Source: Arachnopeziza araneosa
Taxonomy: Eukaryota; Ascomycota; Leotiomycetes; Helotiales; Arachnopezizaceae
Assembly (NCBI GenBank): GCA_003988855.1
Contig: QYAI01000056.1
Location: 124,001 to 188,000 of the forward strand
DNA: 64,000 bases
Direction of reading: 5' to 3'
The first letter of the stretch is position 1, and each line of letters starts with the position of its first letter. Positions 35,773 through 46,591 of the stretch are shown piece after piece. A program made the translations under genes and the position numbers. A model generated the notes under the pieces. That model was not told the origin of the DNA, ran no database searches, and saw only the letters and a program-made list of their open reading frames with translations.

Positions 35773-37101
35773 ATGGCGGTAGCAAAACCTATCCGAGTCC
35801 TGGGCTTAGTTGCTGTAGGATTATGGGTCTTCTTTTTATATCAAATATTTGGGCCTGCGAAGATACCCAAAGGGCCAGGGGATACACTAGAGAACATGGA
35901 GAGAGATCCTAATCTAGATCGTACGCCGTTCGCAGACACTCTCTGGACTCTATACTGACCGATTGATAGTTACAGGAGAGCCTGTAGGAGAGTTATGGCG
36001 AGCAACTCAAGGATACGGACTGGGCGCAGAAGGGACAAACCGAATAAATGCGACACTGCTATCACTTGTTCGAAACGAGGAAGTTGAAGGCATGGTACAA
36101 GCCATGCGAGACCTAGAAAGAACATGGAATTCGAAATTCAATTATCCTTGGACCTTTTTCAACGATGTGCCATTCTCAGAAGAGTTCAAAAAGCGGACGA
36201 AAGCAGAGACCAAAGCCGAGGTCTTCTATGGTGATTTCCGTAGATCGTCTTGTCGGAGCCATAACTGACAATTCAATAGAGTTGATCCCCAAAGAACACT
36301 GGGAAGTTCCGTCCTGGATTGATGAACAACTCTTCCAAGAATCTGCCAAAATCCTAAAAGAACATGATATCCAGTACGGAGCTATGAAATCCTACCATCA
36401 AATGTGTCGGTGGAATAGTGGCCTCTTTTACAAGCACCCTGCATTGGAAAACACACAGTACTACTGGCGGGTTGAGCCCAAGGTTCATTTTTTTTGCGAC
36501 GTCGACTACGACGTGTTCCGATACATGCAAGATAATAATAAGACATACGGATTCACAATCAATCTCTACGATGCGCCAGCCTCGATACCTACCTTGTGGC
36601 CAGAGACGACGCACTTCTTAGCAGAGCATCCCGATTACTTGCATGAGAATAATGCGATGAGATGGTTGGTAGACAGTGCGAGAAGACCAGACCATAATAA
36701 CAAAGCCAACGGTTATTCAACTTGCCATTTCTGGTCGAATTTTGAGATTGCAGATATGAGCTTCTGGAGAAGCCAAGCTTATGAAGACTATTTTAATCAT
36801 CTCGACCGAGCAGGAGGTTTCTTCTATGAGAGATGGGGAGATGCGCCGGTGCATAGTATTGCAGTTGGGCTGTTTGAGGATGCTAGCAAGATCCATTGGT
36901 AAGACTGAACATCTGTTTATTAGACTCAAATTGACATGTGATAGGTTCCGTGATATTGGATATCAACACATCCCATACTTCAACTGTCCCAACTCGCCGA
37001 AATGCAAAGGTTGTGTAGCAGGCAGATTTACTGATGGCGAATCATGGTTGATGAAGGAAGATTGTCGACCTAACTGGTTTAAATATGTGGGTATGGGCTA
37101 A
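35773..37101 (+). CDS. GT15 alpha-1,2-mannosyltransferase (KRE2/MNT1-KTR family)
   Basis: A Golgi type II membrane glycosyltransferase that adds mannose from GDP-mannose to protein-linked glycans. Four exons give 392 residues. Introns are 35921-35975, 36231-36279 and 36899-36944, all joining in phase. A signal anchor (RVLGLVAVGLWVFFLYQIF) lies near residues 8-26, followed by a short stem. Family hallmarks follow: YPWTFFNDVPFSEEFK, LIPKEHWEVP, CRWNSGLFYKHPAL, YYWRVEPKVHFFCDVDYDVF, YGFTINLYD and CHFWSNFEIADMSFW, with the family's catalytic Glu in NFEI. GGFFYERWGDAPVHSIAVGL and IHWFRDIGYQHIPYFNCP complete the set. The length is normal for a short-stem member. ATG 35773 immediately precedes the anchor. 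Confidence 0.96.
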
Positions 37102-37758
37102 TACATACGACGGAAGAAGGAAAGCCCTGTATTATGATGTTTTTAATGCGAGCATTCCTGCATTGGTAAGGCGTTTGTGGGTTCAGTGGGTGGGGAAACA
37201 TGTAGAATAATGGGTTTACCATCTGGGTAGATTGGTTTATCTTTTTATTTGGACCCTCTGACTCTTCCGCAGCATCTTGATGATGACTGCGATGAGCTCA
37301 GAGTTCTAATATCTATATTCTATTCACATATGAAAGCGACCAAAGCTATTATATCTCTCTGCCCTTGACCCCTTTTCCCTTGCGATTTACAGAACCTATT
37401 TCCCTCAACTTGTCAATTCCATTCTGATGCCTTGTCAACTTTCCAAGCGGTTGTAAGGATTGTCCGCAAGCCATCAATATGGAATCTTGCTCAATTCAGG
37501 GAGGCAGAGAGAAGTGGTAAAGGGTAGTGGATGACTCCCTGACAGGCGCTGGAGTGCAGCCGTGGGTGCAGCCTCAGTGGGAAGGTACGAAGGACTCAAG
37601 CTAGTAGACCTTGGTTTCTTTGATCCTAGCACTCCCTTCATCCGATTTCCTATGCACTTGACTCGATTCCTCGTCTTCATTAGCTTATTACACCGATCCT
37701 AAAATATCAGATTGTTCAACTGCTATTATCCCTAAATTACCGTCACACTATCACAAAC
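37102..37758. other. Intergenic spacer
   Basis: No gene seen. It contains the 3' end of the mannosyltransferase transcript and the promoter of the aquaporin-like gene. Confidence 0.5.
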
Positions 37759-38898
37759 ATGGACCAAGGACGCCGGCCGACATTGAATATTCGACAATCA
37801 ATCACAACTATCGCCCGCCGTGACCCTCTCAAGAAGGCATTTCGGGCGATCTTCGCACTTCTTCCAGCCAGCGCTCGTGGTCATGTTGTTGGCTTCCTCG
37901 GGGAGTTGATCGGCACAATTGTTTTCCTATTTCTTGCTTTCGCGGGTGTGGAGGTTGCCAGTGCCTCTTCAAATAAAGAGCAAGGTCCTGGAAAAGTCTC
38001 TACTGCTACAGCTTCGCATTCTCCAGAACAGCTCTTGTATATCGCCTTGTCTGCAGGGTTCGCTTTAGTCGTCACGGCATGGACTTTCTTCCGGATCAGT
38101 GGTGGCCTATTCAATCCCTCTGTAAGTGAAGGTTTAAAATATTCTTGTTTGAACGTTTTGAGATTTAGACACTATCTAACTGCTCGTTTTAAGATCTCAC
38201 TCGGAATGGCTCTCATTGGTGCTATTACCTGGGCTCGTTGTGCTCTTCTGTGCGTTGCACAGACTATCGGTTCCATCATTGCTTCATACATGGTATATGC
38301 TCTCTTCCGTGGTGGACTCAATTCTGGCACCACACTTGGTGCCGGAACTAGCATTGGTCAAGGAGTTGTTATTGAGATGCTGCTCACTGCACAACTTACC
38401 TTTGTTGTCTTCATGCTCGCTGCAGAGGATCATGATGCGACATATCTTGCTCCAATTGGCATTGGATTATCAGTTTTCATTGCACATCTTGTTGGTAGGT
38501 TCTCTATTCTCAATTTCAGCGACGTTTTGTTGATGAAGATAGGCGTCTTCTGGACTGGTGCATCCATGAATCCAGTCCGTTCTCTCGCTCCCTGCATTGT
38601 CAACGGCTCGTTTCCGACCTATCATTGGATCTACTGGGTCGGCCCAATAGCTGGCGTAATTCTTGCCGTTCTTTTGTACAAGCTTGTCAAGGCTTTAGAG
38701 TATGAGACTATTCACGAGGCAGCTCCCCAAGCTCTCCTTCCACAAATGATCAGTCCTCAACCAGCAAGCAGAAAGGCGACGAGCATCATTCCGATGCCCA
38801 GTCACTCTGTTGCACCATCTATCAGAAGAATCAGCACTCCGAAACAATCTTCGTTCAGTAAAACCGTCGCTGTGTTACCGGAATGCTATGCTGATTGA
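37759..38898 (+). CDS. Aquaporin/MIP channel with NPS and NPV pore motifs
   Basis: A six-helix major intrinsic protein. Helix 1 is recognisable in FLGELIGTIVFLFLAFAGVE. The first pore loop reads GGLFNPS and the second ASMNPVRS, in place of the usual pair of NPA motifs. The Arg of the selectivity filter is kept. I infer introns at 38122-38193 (GTAAGT...TTTAAG, 72 bases) and 38495-38542 (GTAGGT...GATAG, 48 bases). Splicing restores NPSISLGMALIGAI and HLVGVFWTGASM, giving 339 residues. Both introns are multiples of three with no in-frame stop, so unspliced RNA also encodes a continuous protein. A 40-residue N-tail and a Ser/Pro-rich basic C-tail lie outside the membrane. Water or glycerol transport cannot be told from sequence. 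Confidence 0.92.
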   Translation: MDQGRRPTLNIRQSITTIARRDPLKKAFRAIFALLPASARGHVVGFLGELIGTIVFLFLAFAGVEVASASSNKEQGPGKVSTATASHSPEQLLYIALSAGFALVVTAWTFFRISGGLFNPSVSEGLKYSCLNVLRFRHYLTARFKISLGMALIGAITWARCALLCVAQTIGSIIASYMVYALFRGGLNSGTTLGAGTSIGQGVVIEMLLTAQLTFVVFMLAAEDHDATYLAPIGIGLSVFIAHLVGRFSILNFSDVLLMKIGVFWTGASMNPVRSLAPCIVNGSFPTYHWIYWVGPIAGVILAVLLYKLVKALEYETIHEAAPQALLPQMISPQPASRKATSIIPMPSHSVAPSIRRISTPKQSSFSKTVAVLPECYAD

Positions 38899-39706
38899 GT
38901 GTGGGGTGGTGGAGCAGAAGCGCGAATGTGCACGCTGTAGTTAGGGGTTGAAAGAGGCCCTACTGTTAGGCTCGGATGAAACAAAGATATTGTTTGTCTG
39001 TAAGAATGAACCATCGCGCCGTAGTATCAATTCCAGCTACTTTATTCAAGAACTCTTGTTTACTTTTGTCTACATTTGGTCGCTGCACTACCAGAATCGA
39101 TAATTTCTGGTTGTTCTCCAAATTGTTCTAATGCTAAGAATTGTCTCTCGATGCTAGTACTCAAATCAGACTAAATTGAGAGAATAATTTGGTGGACGTG
39201 CAGGATACGAAGTCTTGTTGGGATTTGGCGAGCTCGCAGTTGACAGAAAAACCGCATTTATTGATCGAAGCGATCCTTCGAAGAAGACCTCAGCAAGTAG
39301 CAGAGTTTAAAACATTATGAAAGTTCTTAGTTAGATAGTAAACGTTTTACGCTTTATATAGTTCTAGACAATCAAAATTTCGTTACGTAGCTAAATTGTC
39401 ATGGCAAACCGAGGCTCAATTTACGTATGGCCGAATTACTCTCGCTGATTCGCGAGGTAGGAACAACGGCTGACTGACTAAGCAGCTTACTTACCTAATA
39501 TATCTTCCCACTTCAACGTCTTGCTTACTCTCGAATCGGAGACGCTCCTATTAGCCAGTCGAATCTTCCTATCAAATGCCCGCCTAGGAAATTTAGTATT
39601 TTTTTACTCTATCGAGGCTAGAACAAGTTCCCTGGTCGTGCTTTCTTCCTGGCCCCACTACGCCGCGCAACTATATTCAAACTGAGCTGAAAAGCGACTC
39701 GCTGTT
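38899..39706. other. Intergenic spacer
   Basis: No gene seen. AT-rich from 39060 to 39660. It presumably holds the promoter of the zinc-cluster gene at 39707. Confidence 0.5.
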
Positions 39707-42144
39707 ATGTCCTCAGCTCATGTCCAATCCGTTCAATCAATATTCACCAATAAAAATATTACGCCTTCAAACAACATCCATCCGATTCCACGCCCTCGTC
39801 CTGTGCTATCTTGCCTCCGCTGTCGCCGCAGGAAGGTCAGATGTGACAGAGATCTCCCTTGTAAGCAATGTGTGTCAACTGGCCATGTCGGAGAATGTTC
39901 TTATAATGCTCCACCCAAAAAGGTAGCACCCAACGTGCTTCATAACTCGAATGGCAAGTCTCCACAACCAATCTTGATTTCTGCTCCTGGCTTTACCCCA
40001 GACATAGAAATCTCAAATCAGCAAGCTTCAAATAGTGCTGTCATCGAGCCAGATGAATTTTCGAAGGTTGAGTCTTTAGCATCCATGCAATTACGGCTGC
40101 AAAAGTTGGAGCGTCTTTGTGCAAGCCATGGAATCACTACTCCCAATAGTGAGAACGACGGGAAAATGCTGCATCAGAGTCTGCCTAAACCTGATGCTTC
40201 CTTGAGTATCAAGGCATCGGGTGCTCGGTATCACAGTCAGAGTTACAAGAAATCGATGTTCCATCACGTGAGATTCTCTCCATAATGAAGATGCGCTTCT
40301 AACTTCATCAGTTTCGTGGTCCTGGGCGTTTCATTCTCGGTGGTTTCAGTAACCCCGAGACAGCAAATGCATGGAATGAATTGAGGAGACATTATGACCG
40401 GTTCACGAAGGCCCGCAAAAAGCGCGACAAAAGAGATCAAGCTAGCTGGACATTATCCCCGTTATTGGATGTGTTACCTTCTCGAGAGATTTGCAGCGAA
40501 GCCGTCGATTTATACTTCAAAAGCTTCGAGAAAACAATGAGGATTTTGCATTATCCCTCCTTTATGAACGAGTTTCGGAATTTTTGGGACTCCGATGAAA
40601 TCCAGCGTCAAGGATTCAAATTCTTTATCCCTCAGTTGGCCATCATTGTGGCAATTATATACGCCTGGGAAGGTGTGTCTAGACCAAGTGGCGAGAAAGA
40701 ATCAGAGGCGGATATTCTGTGCGGCCATGTTGGAGAATGGCTCGAAACTTTGAGAGGGCGGAAGCAACTCACAATGGGAACATTACAAGCACAAGCACTG
40801 CTTATTCTATCTCAACAGGTAAGGTCCGCACAGCCTGACGAAATTTGGAAGTCAACTGGGAAGCTCCTGAGATCTGCTATGGTGGCAGGTCTGCATCGGG
40901 ACCCGTCGGAGTTTCCAGATATCCAAATTTTTGAAGGGGAACTTAGACGGAAACTTTGGATGACAATTGTGGAGCTGGATTTGGGGGCGTCTTTAATTTA
41001 TGGAATGCCGAGCATGGTTCACGATGGAGATTTTACTTGCAAGTCGCCAGTCAATGTCGATGATGTTGAATTATTTGAAGGAATGGTTGAGCTACCTTTA
41101 TCCAAAAGTCTCTCTGAATCAACCGATTCCATTCTCCAGGTCGCATTAATAAAATCCTTGCCGATACGACTCCAAGCGATTTCCAGGACTTTTACACGAG
41201 TTGAAGACGTTCAACCACTTATTCATGCTTTTGAAAAGCACATTCAAGAACTTCCGGCTATATTACGTCCACACCAAGTCTCGAAAGATGATTTAAGGCA
41301 GACTCTTAGTATCGTCTTGCTCCACGTATATATCCAAAGAGTTTTATCATATCTACATCACGCATATATCGCACTCACGGATTTGGCACCAGAAACAGTA
41401 AATGTTGGTGTTCAGTCCTCGTTAACTATCTTATCTTATCAGAAGCTGCTTGAAACTCCAGATGTGGAATCTGAAAACCACCCAGAAGGAAGCTCTTGGG
41501 AACTATTTCACATCCTGTGTAAAAACGACATAATGCTAGCAGCTCTGGATATCTGTCTTCACGCGCAAGCGCCTGGACTTGTGTCATGGACAAAAGCAAG
41601 CCTCTTTTTGGCAATTGACGACACACTCGCCAATCTAATGCGACGGATTTCCAGAAATGGAAGCGATATCAAAGATGTTCTCAGAATCTCGGTCATTGCT
41701 CAGATGTTGAAGTCACAAGTCGAGGAACGAAGTCAGGAAGAGATGATGAAAGAGGGTGCTTATAATGTGCTTATGGCGTGTAGAAGGGCTGCGAGACTTG
41801 ATGAGGCGAAAAATGGACATGAAGCGGTTGGTTTAGATGTTTCTTTCAGAGAAAATGCCAGTTAACTTTTGTAGGACATGCGCGATCCACTTTCTCCCGA
41901 TGCCCAACTTGAGTTAGGGAATGGGAACACGATCATCGATTGGACTTCAACTCCAACTGATCTCTTACTTTCTAATGGTGGTATTGTAGGTTCTCCTGAA
42001 ACATTTTATTTTGTTCACATAAAAAGGACTCAAGCTTAATAGGTGCTACAGGGATCTTACCTTGACATTGATGGAGCAAACTATGACTTGCTAGAGGCCT
42101 ACACTCTAGGCGGCAGCAGCAGTCAAAGCGACTTCTGGAGCTAG
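39707..42144 (+). CDS. Zn(II)2Cys6 transcription factor with fungal_trans domain
   Basis: A pathway-type fungal regulator. The zinc cluster at residues 36-64 reads C-X2-C-X6-C-X5-C-X2-C-X8-C with the basic RRRKVR loop. A leucine-rich stretch (SMQLRLQKLERLC) after the linker is a likely dimerisation helix. Intron 40268-40311 joins HH to FRGPGRFILGGF, and the fungal_trans region follows (LYFKSFEKTMRILHYPSF, STGKLLRSAMVAGLHRDPSEFP, ELRRKLWMTIVELDLGASL). Without further splicing the frame stops at 41865. Two more introns, 41827-41874 and 41986-42051, would add conserved-looking tail exons (DMRDPLSPDAQLELGNGNTI and GSYLDIDGANYDLL) with a stop at 42142-42144. I prefer the longer form. It converges on the FAD monooxygenase gene. 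Confidence 0.9.
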
Positions 42145-42338
42145 CACTAGGTTCAATATGATTAGAAAATCAAAAAGATTTGTCACATTTTAGATTAAGG
42201 TCAAAATCCTCATACAATATCAAGCATGGTATCTAAAATTTCTATTAAGCATGATTTCTATTTTAAGTTTTTCAGGATTACAGCAAATCTTCGCTAAAAC
42301 CCCGACCTGCTCCCTATGTGCGATGCATAGGCCTAAGC

Positions 42339-43568
42339 TTAGTTCTGCGTCTGCGAAGCAACCCATTTTTCGACATCCCCCTTAAAATCAGCCGAGTAGA
42401 GCCAACCCAAGTCAATTTCTTCCATCGAACCTGCTGGCATTGCATCCCGCTCTTCCTTTGTCATCCGCCTCAAGACAATCTGATCATTCAGCCACATCAC
42501 CCGGTCCACTCTTGATTGTCGGTAATGTTGCCAATAGCTCAAGGCATCCTGCATCTTCACCTTGTTTGCCTGTCCTAATAGCAGCGCGAAGATATAGATA
42601 TCCTCAAAAGCTTGGTTGATACCCTGACCTGCACTTGGAGGGATAGCATGTGCAGCATCACCTAGTATGATCACCCTCCTCTTTTCCGAAGCCCATTTCT
42701 CAAGCTTGGGTACGATATAAAATGGCCAGACGTTGATTTTGTCATATGGAATCTCTGACACGGCGTTTTGCACCATCTCGGGAAACTTTTCTGCATCTTG
42801 TTGGATGAACTTGACCAATGCGCCTTTATCGGCGGTGATACGATCCCATCCAGCTTTGTCATAGTCTTCAGAGACAGTTTTCTGCTTCCCAATCAGAACC
42901 TCCGATCCGTCTATTTCCTGTGGAGCAATTGTGAAGCCACCATGCTCGGTCTGGATGGTGACAGGGATGTGGTAACCGGCCGGGATTTTAAGTTGTTTGG
43001 TCGGCACTGCTGCAGTGATTCCGGCTCTCATGGTGAAAGTCGGCTTCAAGTCGGGATAGAGGTACTTTCGCACAGTGGAATGGATTCCATCTGCACCAAC
43101 GAGAATATCTGCCGTCTCGGTGGTCCCATCTGCAAATTCCCATGTAACTTCTTTCTCAGTCTCCTCCACGATCTTCACAAACTTCTTCCCAAACACAATT
43201 GGAACCTTCTTCTCCGCCAGCTTCTCCAGAAGCTCATTAATGAGCGCCCGTCGATAAATCCTCAGGCCTGGATAACCATACTTCTCCTTCCCACCGAATG
43301 CATATTCCTCTAGGAGGTTTCCGGCCCCGTCCTTGTAATCCAGGGTCTCGAAGTTGTACCCCTTAACCCGGCAGCTATCATATACGTCTAATGCGTCTAG
43401 GATCTTGAGTGCGTTTGGAGAAAGCATGACAGCTCCTCCAATGTTTAATGGTGCAGGTCGGCTTTCATAGAGGATACAGGCGATGTTCTGCTGATGGAGG
43501 GCGAGAGCGAGGGAAAGACCAGCGAGGCCGGAACCGATGATTGCAACCTTGAGCTGAGGTGAAGCCAT
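42339..43568 (-). CDS. FAD-dependent aromatic-ring monooxygenase (salicylate-hydroxylase-like)
   Basis: An intact single exon of 409 residues in the class A flavoprotein monooxygenase family. These cytosolic enzymes use FAD, NAD(P)H and oxygen to hydroxylate aromatic or related substrates. Signatures are the N-terminal Rossmann motif GSGLAG (12-17) with a following Glu in LYESRP, the NAD(P)H/FAD DG motif VGADGIHSTVR near 157-167, and the GD motif RRVIILGDAAHAIPPSAGQG near 296-315. The length fits the single-domain salicylate hydroxylase and FAD_binding_3 group. The substrate cannot be inferred. It lies 195 bases from the end of the zinc-cluster regulator, so joint function is possible but unproven. 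Confidence 0.93.
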   Translation of the reverse strand: MASPQLKVAIIGSGLAGLSLALALHQQNIACILYESRPAPLNIGGAVMLSPNALKILDALDVYDSCRVKGYNFETLDYKDGAGNLLEEYAFGGKEKYGYPGLRIYRRALINELLEKLAEKKVPIVFGKKFVKIVEETEKEVTWEFADGTTETADILVGADGIHSTVRKYLYPDLKPTFTMRAGITAAVPTKQLKIPAGYHIPVTIQTEHGGFTIAPQEIDGSEVLIGKQKTVSEDYDKAGWDRITADKGALVKFIQQDAEKFPEMVQNAVSEIPYDKINVWPFYIVPKLEKWASEKRRVIILGDAAHAIPPSAGQGINQAFEDIYIFALLLGQANKVKMQDALSYWQHYRQSRVDRVMWLNDQIVLRRMTKEERDAMPAGSMEEIDLGWLYSADFKGDVEKWVASQTQN

Positions 43569-44400
43569 TTTGTCTTTGTGGTTGGTATCAATGCTCGAAA
43601 TCTGGTTGTAAATCTAAAAACTGTTGCGTGGTCTTGAAAGTAAAAGTAAAATTGAATTTGAGTCTGAAGTCTGAACCTGAGTTCTGTGTATTTGTATCTG
43701 TGTGTCTGTCCCAAACATCCATCTCTGCGAAGAGCAGCACGCAATTATATACATACTGACGCCTAACTCTCTCTGATGCTGGCACTCGTACAGACTCGAT
43801 ATCTCCGTCGCTGTGCAGCCCTTGTTTACGTCAAATGCACCTTTCGGCACTGCGGTCAGCGCGGAGCCGACGATGCGGATCCGGCGGAGCTGATGCTGCG
43901 CTCTGAGTGGTGGACGGTGCGATCCACGCCGCATGAGGATGAATTTGCCGGTGGCACGGCCTGCCTTTACCAGCTATCCTGTTGCGTCTCCGTAGAGGAG
44001 TCAACAAAGCAGGGAAATGTACGAAAATAATAGTGGTGATTGACCGAGCACTGCTTAATATGGAATGCACGAAGAGGCAATGTTCCGGTAGAGTAGGGAG
44101 GGTAAGGTAGAGGGAATTGGGCCGTTGGATGAGGCGCACGTGAAGGATGGGTCATATGCGATGAGAAGAACGAAATCTAGTATCCTTGTGAAAAGAGAGA
44201 TCAAAGCTTGATTCATAGCTTAATTGCAAATGCGGCTTTCCCTTAGCAGGTCTGCAGGTCTCCGTTGCCAAGGTCCAAAGCCTTCATCTAAGCTTTACAG
44301 ATTTCCATATTCGCCATAGTCCTAGGCACGCATTGACAATCTCCCTTACTCCTACGTAAGCTCCTCTTTGATAGTTCCACGCATGTATCGACACTGCGCC
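43569..44400. other. Intergenic region
   Basis: No gene is supported. It contains the promoter of the monooxygenase gene and the 3' end of the F-box-like gene. Overlapping short frames on both strands near 43600-44030 lack motifs. Confidence 0.5.
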
Positions 44401-45348
44401 TCACTCCTTTGCAAACTTTTCCCTTAGCTTGCGTAGTGCTCTTCTCTTCTTCTGACCCGAGCTAGTCCAAGCAGAGAATAGTGCCATCGCCTCGGCAAAT
44501 TCCTCCAGTTTAACAGCCTCCATAAAGTCCTTCTCGAGTCTGTCAAAAATGTAATAAACACACCAATGATCCTGCCACTTCTCGACATTCTTAAAGTACT
44601 TCATGCTATTCATGATAATTTCCCTACCCGCCCAGTCCCATTCGCCTAACCGGTACCATTTGAATTTCTGGGGGTTTGGGAACCGGAGCAGCTCGAAATC
44701 TGTAGAGCGGAATCCATCCACAAACCATCCAAAACTGGAGGTTCGGCCTGTCTTTGACTCATTATAGTCGTACATGCGGAAATCATCGGGTGAGAGTTTT
44801 GGATAATCCGACAACTTCTTTTGCCTGGCCTCTTCGACCCTCATCCTATCAGCCTCCTCGGCCCTCCTAGCCTCCCTAGCGACGCAAAGTTTGGTCCACA
44901 CATGAGGTCTCAACCGGTTCATCGCCTGCTCTCTTTTCACACGCAGACCAGTTAAATTAACGATGGTCAGCTGGCAATTGATCTTAAATAGGTCGTATTC
45001 ACAAAGTCCGCTCCATGACATGAGAAGGCCTTTGGTTCGGCGGGAATACACGGCGATACTTAGTTCGAATGGTTTTGGGAAATAAAGTTTGAAATTCGGA
45101 TATAGCTTTGGGCTTGAGAGAGCGAGAAATACAGAATCGAAACGGCCTATTTCTTCAAAGATTATGTGGAGGAGGTCGTATGGTAGGTCCTCGAGACCCT
45201 GGGAGCGCTTCGGGCTGGAAGTCGAATTTAACGCTTCATTATTCAAGTTAGCGTTGTACTTTGCAAGCTTTCTTCACATACCAGATTGTCTAGAATCCAT
45301 TATGATAGACTGGCTGGAATCCATTGTGATAGATTGTCTAGAGTTCAT
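44401..45348 (-). CDS. F-box-like protein
   Basis: A predicted protein of 299 residues in two exons, 45282-45348 and 44401-45233. The 48-base intron 45234-45281 (GTATGT, branch-like GCTAAC, acceptor AAG) joins in phase. The downstream exon has no ATG before the conserved part, which supports the two-exon model. An F-box-like helix set is visible at LEDLPYDLLHIIFEEIGRFD with SPKLYPNFK. F-boxes tether substrates to SCF ubiquitin ligases. The rest has a coiled-coil-like charged stretch (REARRAEEADRMRVEEARQK) and Trp/Tyr-rich segments (FKWYRLGEWDWAG, WQDHWCVYYIFDRL), but no repeat domain that I recognise. The first exon consists almost entirely of three 8-residue repeats. Confidence 0.7.
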
Positions 45349-45354
45349 TGTGGT
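45283..45354 (-). repeat. 24-bp triplicated coding repeat
   Basis: Three 24-base units encode (M-[D/N]-S-[R/S]-Q-S-I-[I/T]) at the N terminus of the F-box-like gene. Each unit carries its own in-frame ATG, so three alternative starts exist. Confidence 0.88.
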
Positions 45355-45669
45355 GGATTGGTTGATCTGTTGTTAATTTTAGTTGATTTAAGAGAGCGAG
45401 AGTCGCTGCAAGCGAAAGTTACGGCGTGAATGGAAACACTATCTAACAATCACTTATTCCTCTACTAGCGGCCGCTAGATCTCTCTTGTTGACACAGTAA
45501 TCCTAATTGGTCCAGCAGGGAACTATATCTGGTAAAGGTAATGAAGACAATGAAATTAACTGGATGCTAGCAAGCACATGTACACTGTAGTTAACGCTCA
45601 ACGTAACTTCTAGTTCTTAATTAAGCATTTCCTAGCTGCTTCATTTAATTTGGTTTTGAAGATACACTA

Positions 45670-46140
45670 AATATATCGCTAGGGTTCCAATCTTGACCTC
45701 TCGGTATGACTTTCGCCCAATTTGTCAATTGGTCGGTAATTGACATGATCGCGTTGTGTCCTTGTGTCGATTCTGGAAACGCAGTTACGAAGTCTACGCA
45801 CATAGTAGATAGCTGTCTGTTTGGTGGGGGATTGGTTTGAGTAACTTATAATGACCCGGGGTGTTAGGCTTCGCCAGCTTGCATATTAGACAGTTCACCA
45901 CGTATTCTTTTGTCTTGCGTGCAAGTCTCAAGAGAAAGATGTGCTCATTGAGGTATTTGTGGAGTCTCATGATTCAGTCCTTCATCTGATATTTTGGAGA
46001 AGTGTGAATGGTAGCGTCGATTTTTCGTGGGTCAGTGTGTGCGGGGTGTGATTGGTATTCGAGTGGTTCTTCCAACCAGACCCTAGACAAATCAGTGAAG
46101 GTCCCTGCCTCGAGTGGCTTGATTCGAGAACTAGGCGTTG
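45670..46140 (-). mobile_element. Degenerate Ty3/gypsy retrotransposon integrase fragment
   Basis: On the minus strand a zinc-binding region resembling the gypsy integrase N terminus (KTKEYVVNCLICKLAKPN, then LLKPIPHQTD) precedes an integrase core start (VDFVTAFPESTQGHNAIMSI, then DQLTNWAKVIP) beginning near 45803. The two parts are in different frames, and no LTR, reverse transcriptase or RNase H is visible nearby, so this is a fossil. The core block itself is still open and close to the family pattern. The adjoining 45358-45669 has no supported feature. Confidence 0.75.
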
Positions 46141-46591
46141 CTACCAATTGTCAGGAAACAATATGAATTCATGAAAAAGTTGATTTATTTGCTAACTATG
46201 GTGCCGGTCCTTAAAGGCCATCGGTCTTGCTGCTGACAAACTAGCTCTGCTGGAAAACCCTGCTACAGGAGACTAAGAGAACTCTGACGCTAATGAGGTT
46301 GCTTGAAATTCATCCCTTAGAAAGAGGCGTGCGGGTATGAATTTCTTCCATGGTTCACTACGGAGGATTAAGCGAGGTTAGCACTAAAATATCTACACGA
46401 GGGTTGTTCGATGTTTATACTACCTGGGATAAGCTACTTTCTTTGCCTACCTAGGTAGTTTTTCTACTGTATTTAGAACTTGTCTATGCTGTAGCATTTC
46501 CATGTTTCAAATTTCATATAAGTTGTCACTCAACTCAGCAATCTCCCCATCACAGTCTCATGTGCCTCTATACCTCTCTCGCCCGAAAATA
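46141..46591. other. Intergenic spacer
   Basis: No gene seen. It is AT-rich with a CTACCTAGGTAG palindrome near 46447-46458, and lies 3' of the dehydratase gene. Confidence 0.45.

Noticed and set aside
41827..41865. Stop at 41865 as the only end of the second zinc-cluster regulator
   Set aside because: Two well-phased introns lead to a longer, more protein-like C terminus. The short form is kept as an alternative.
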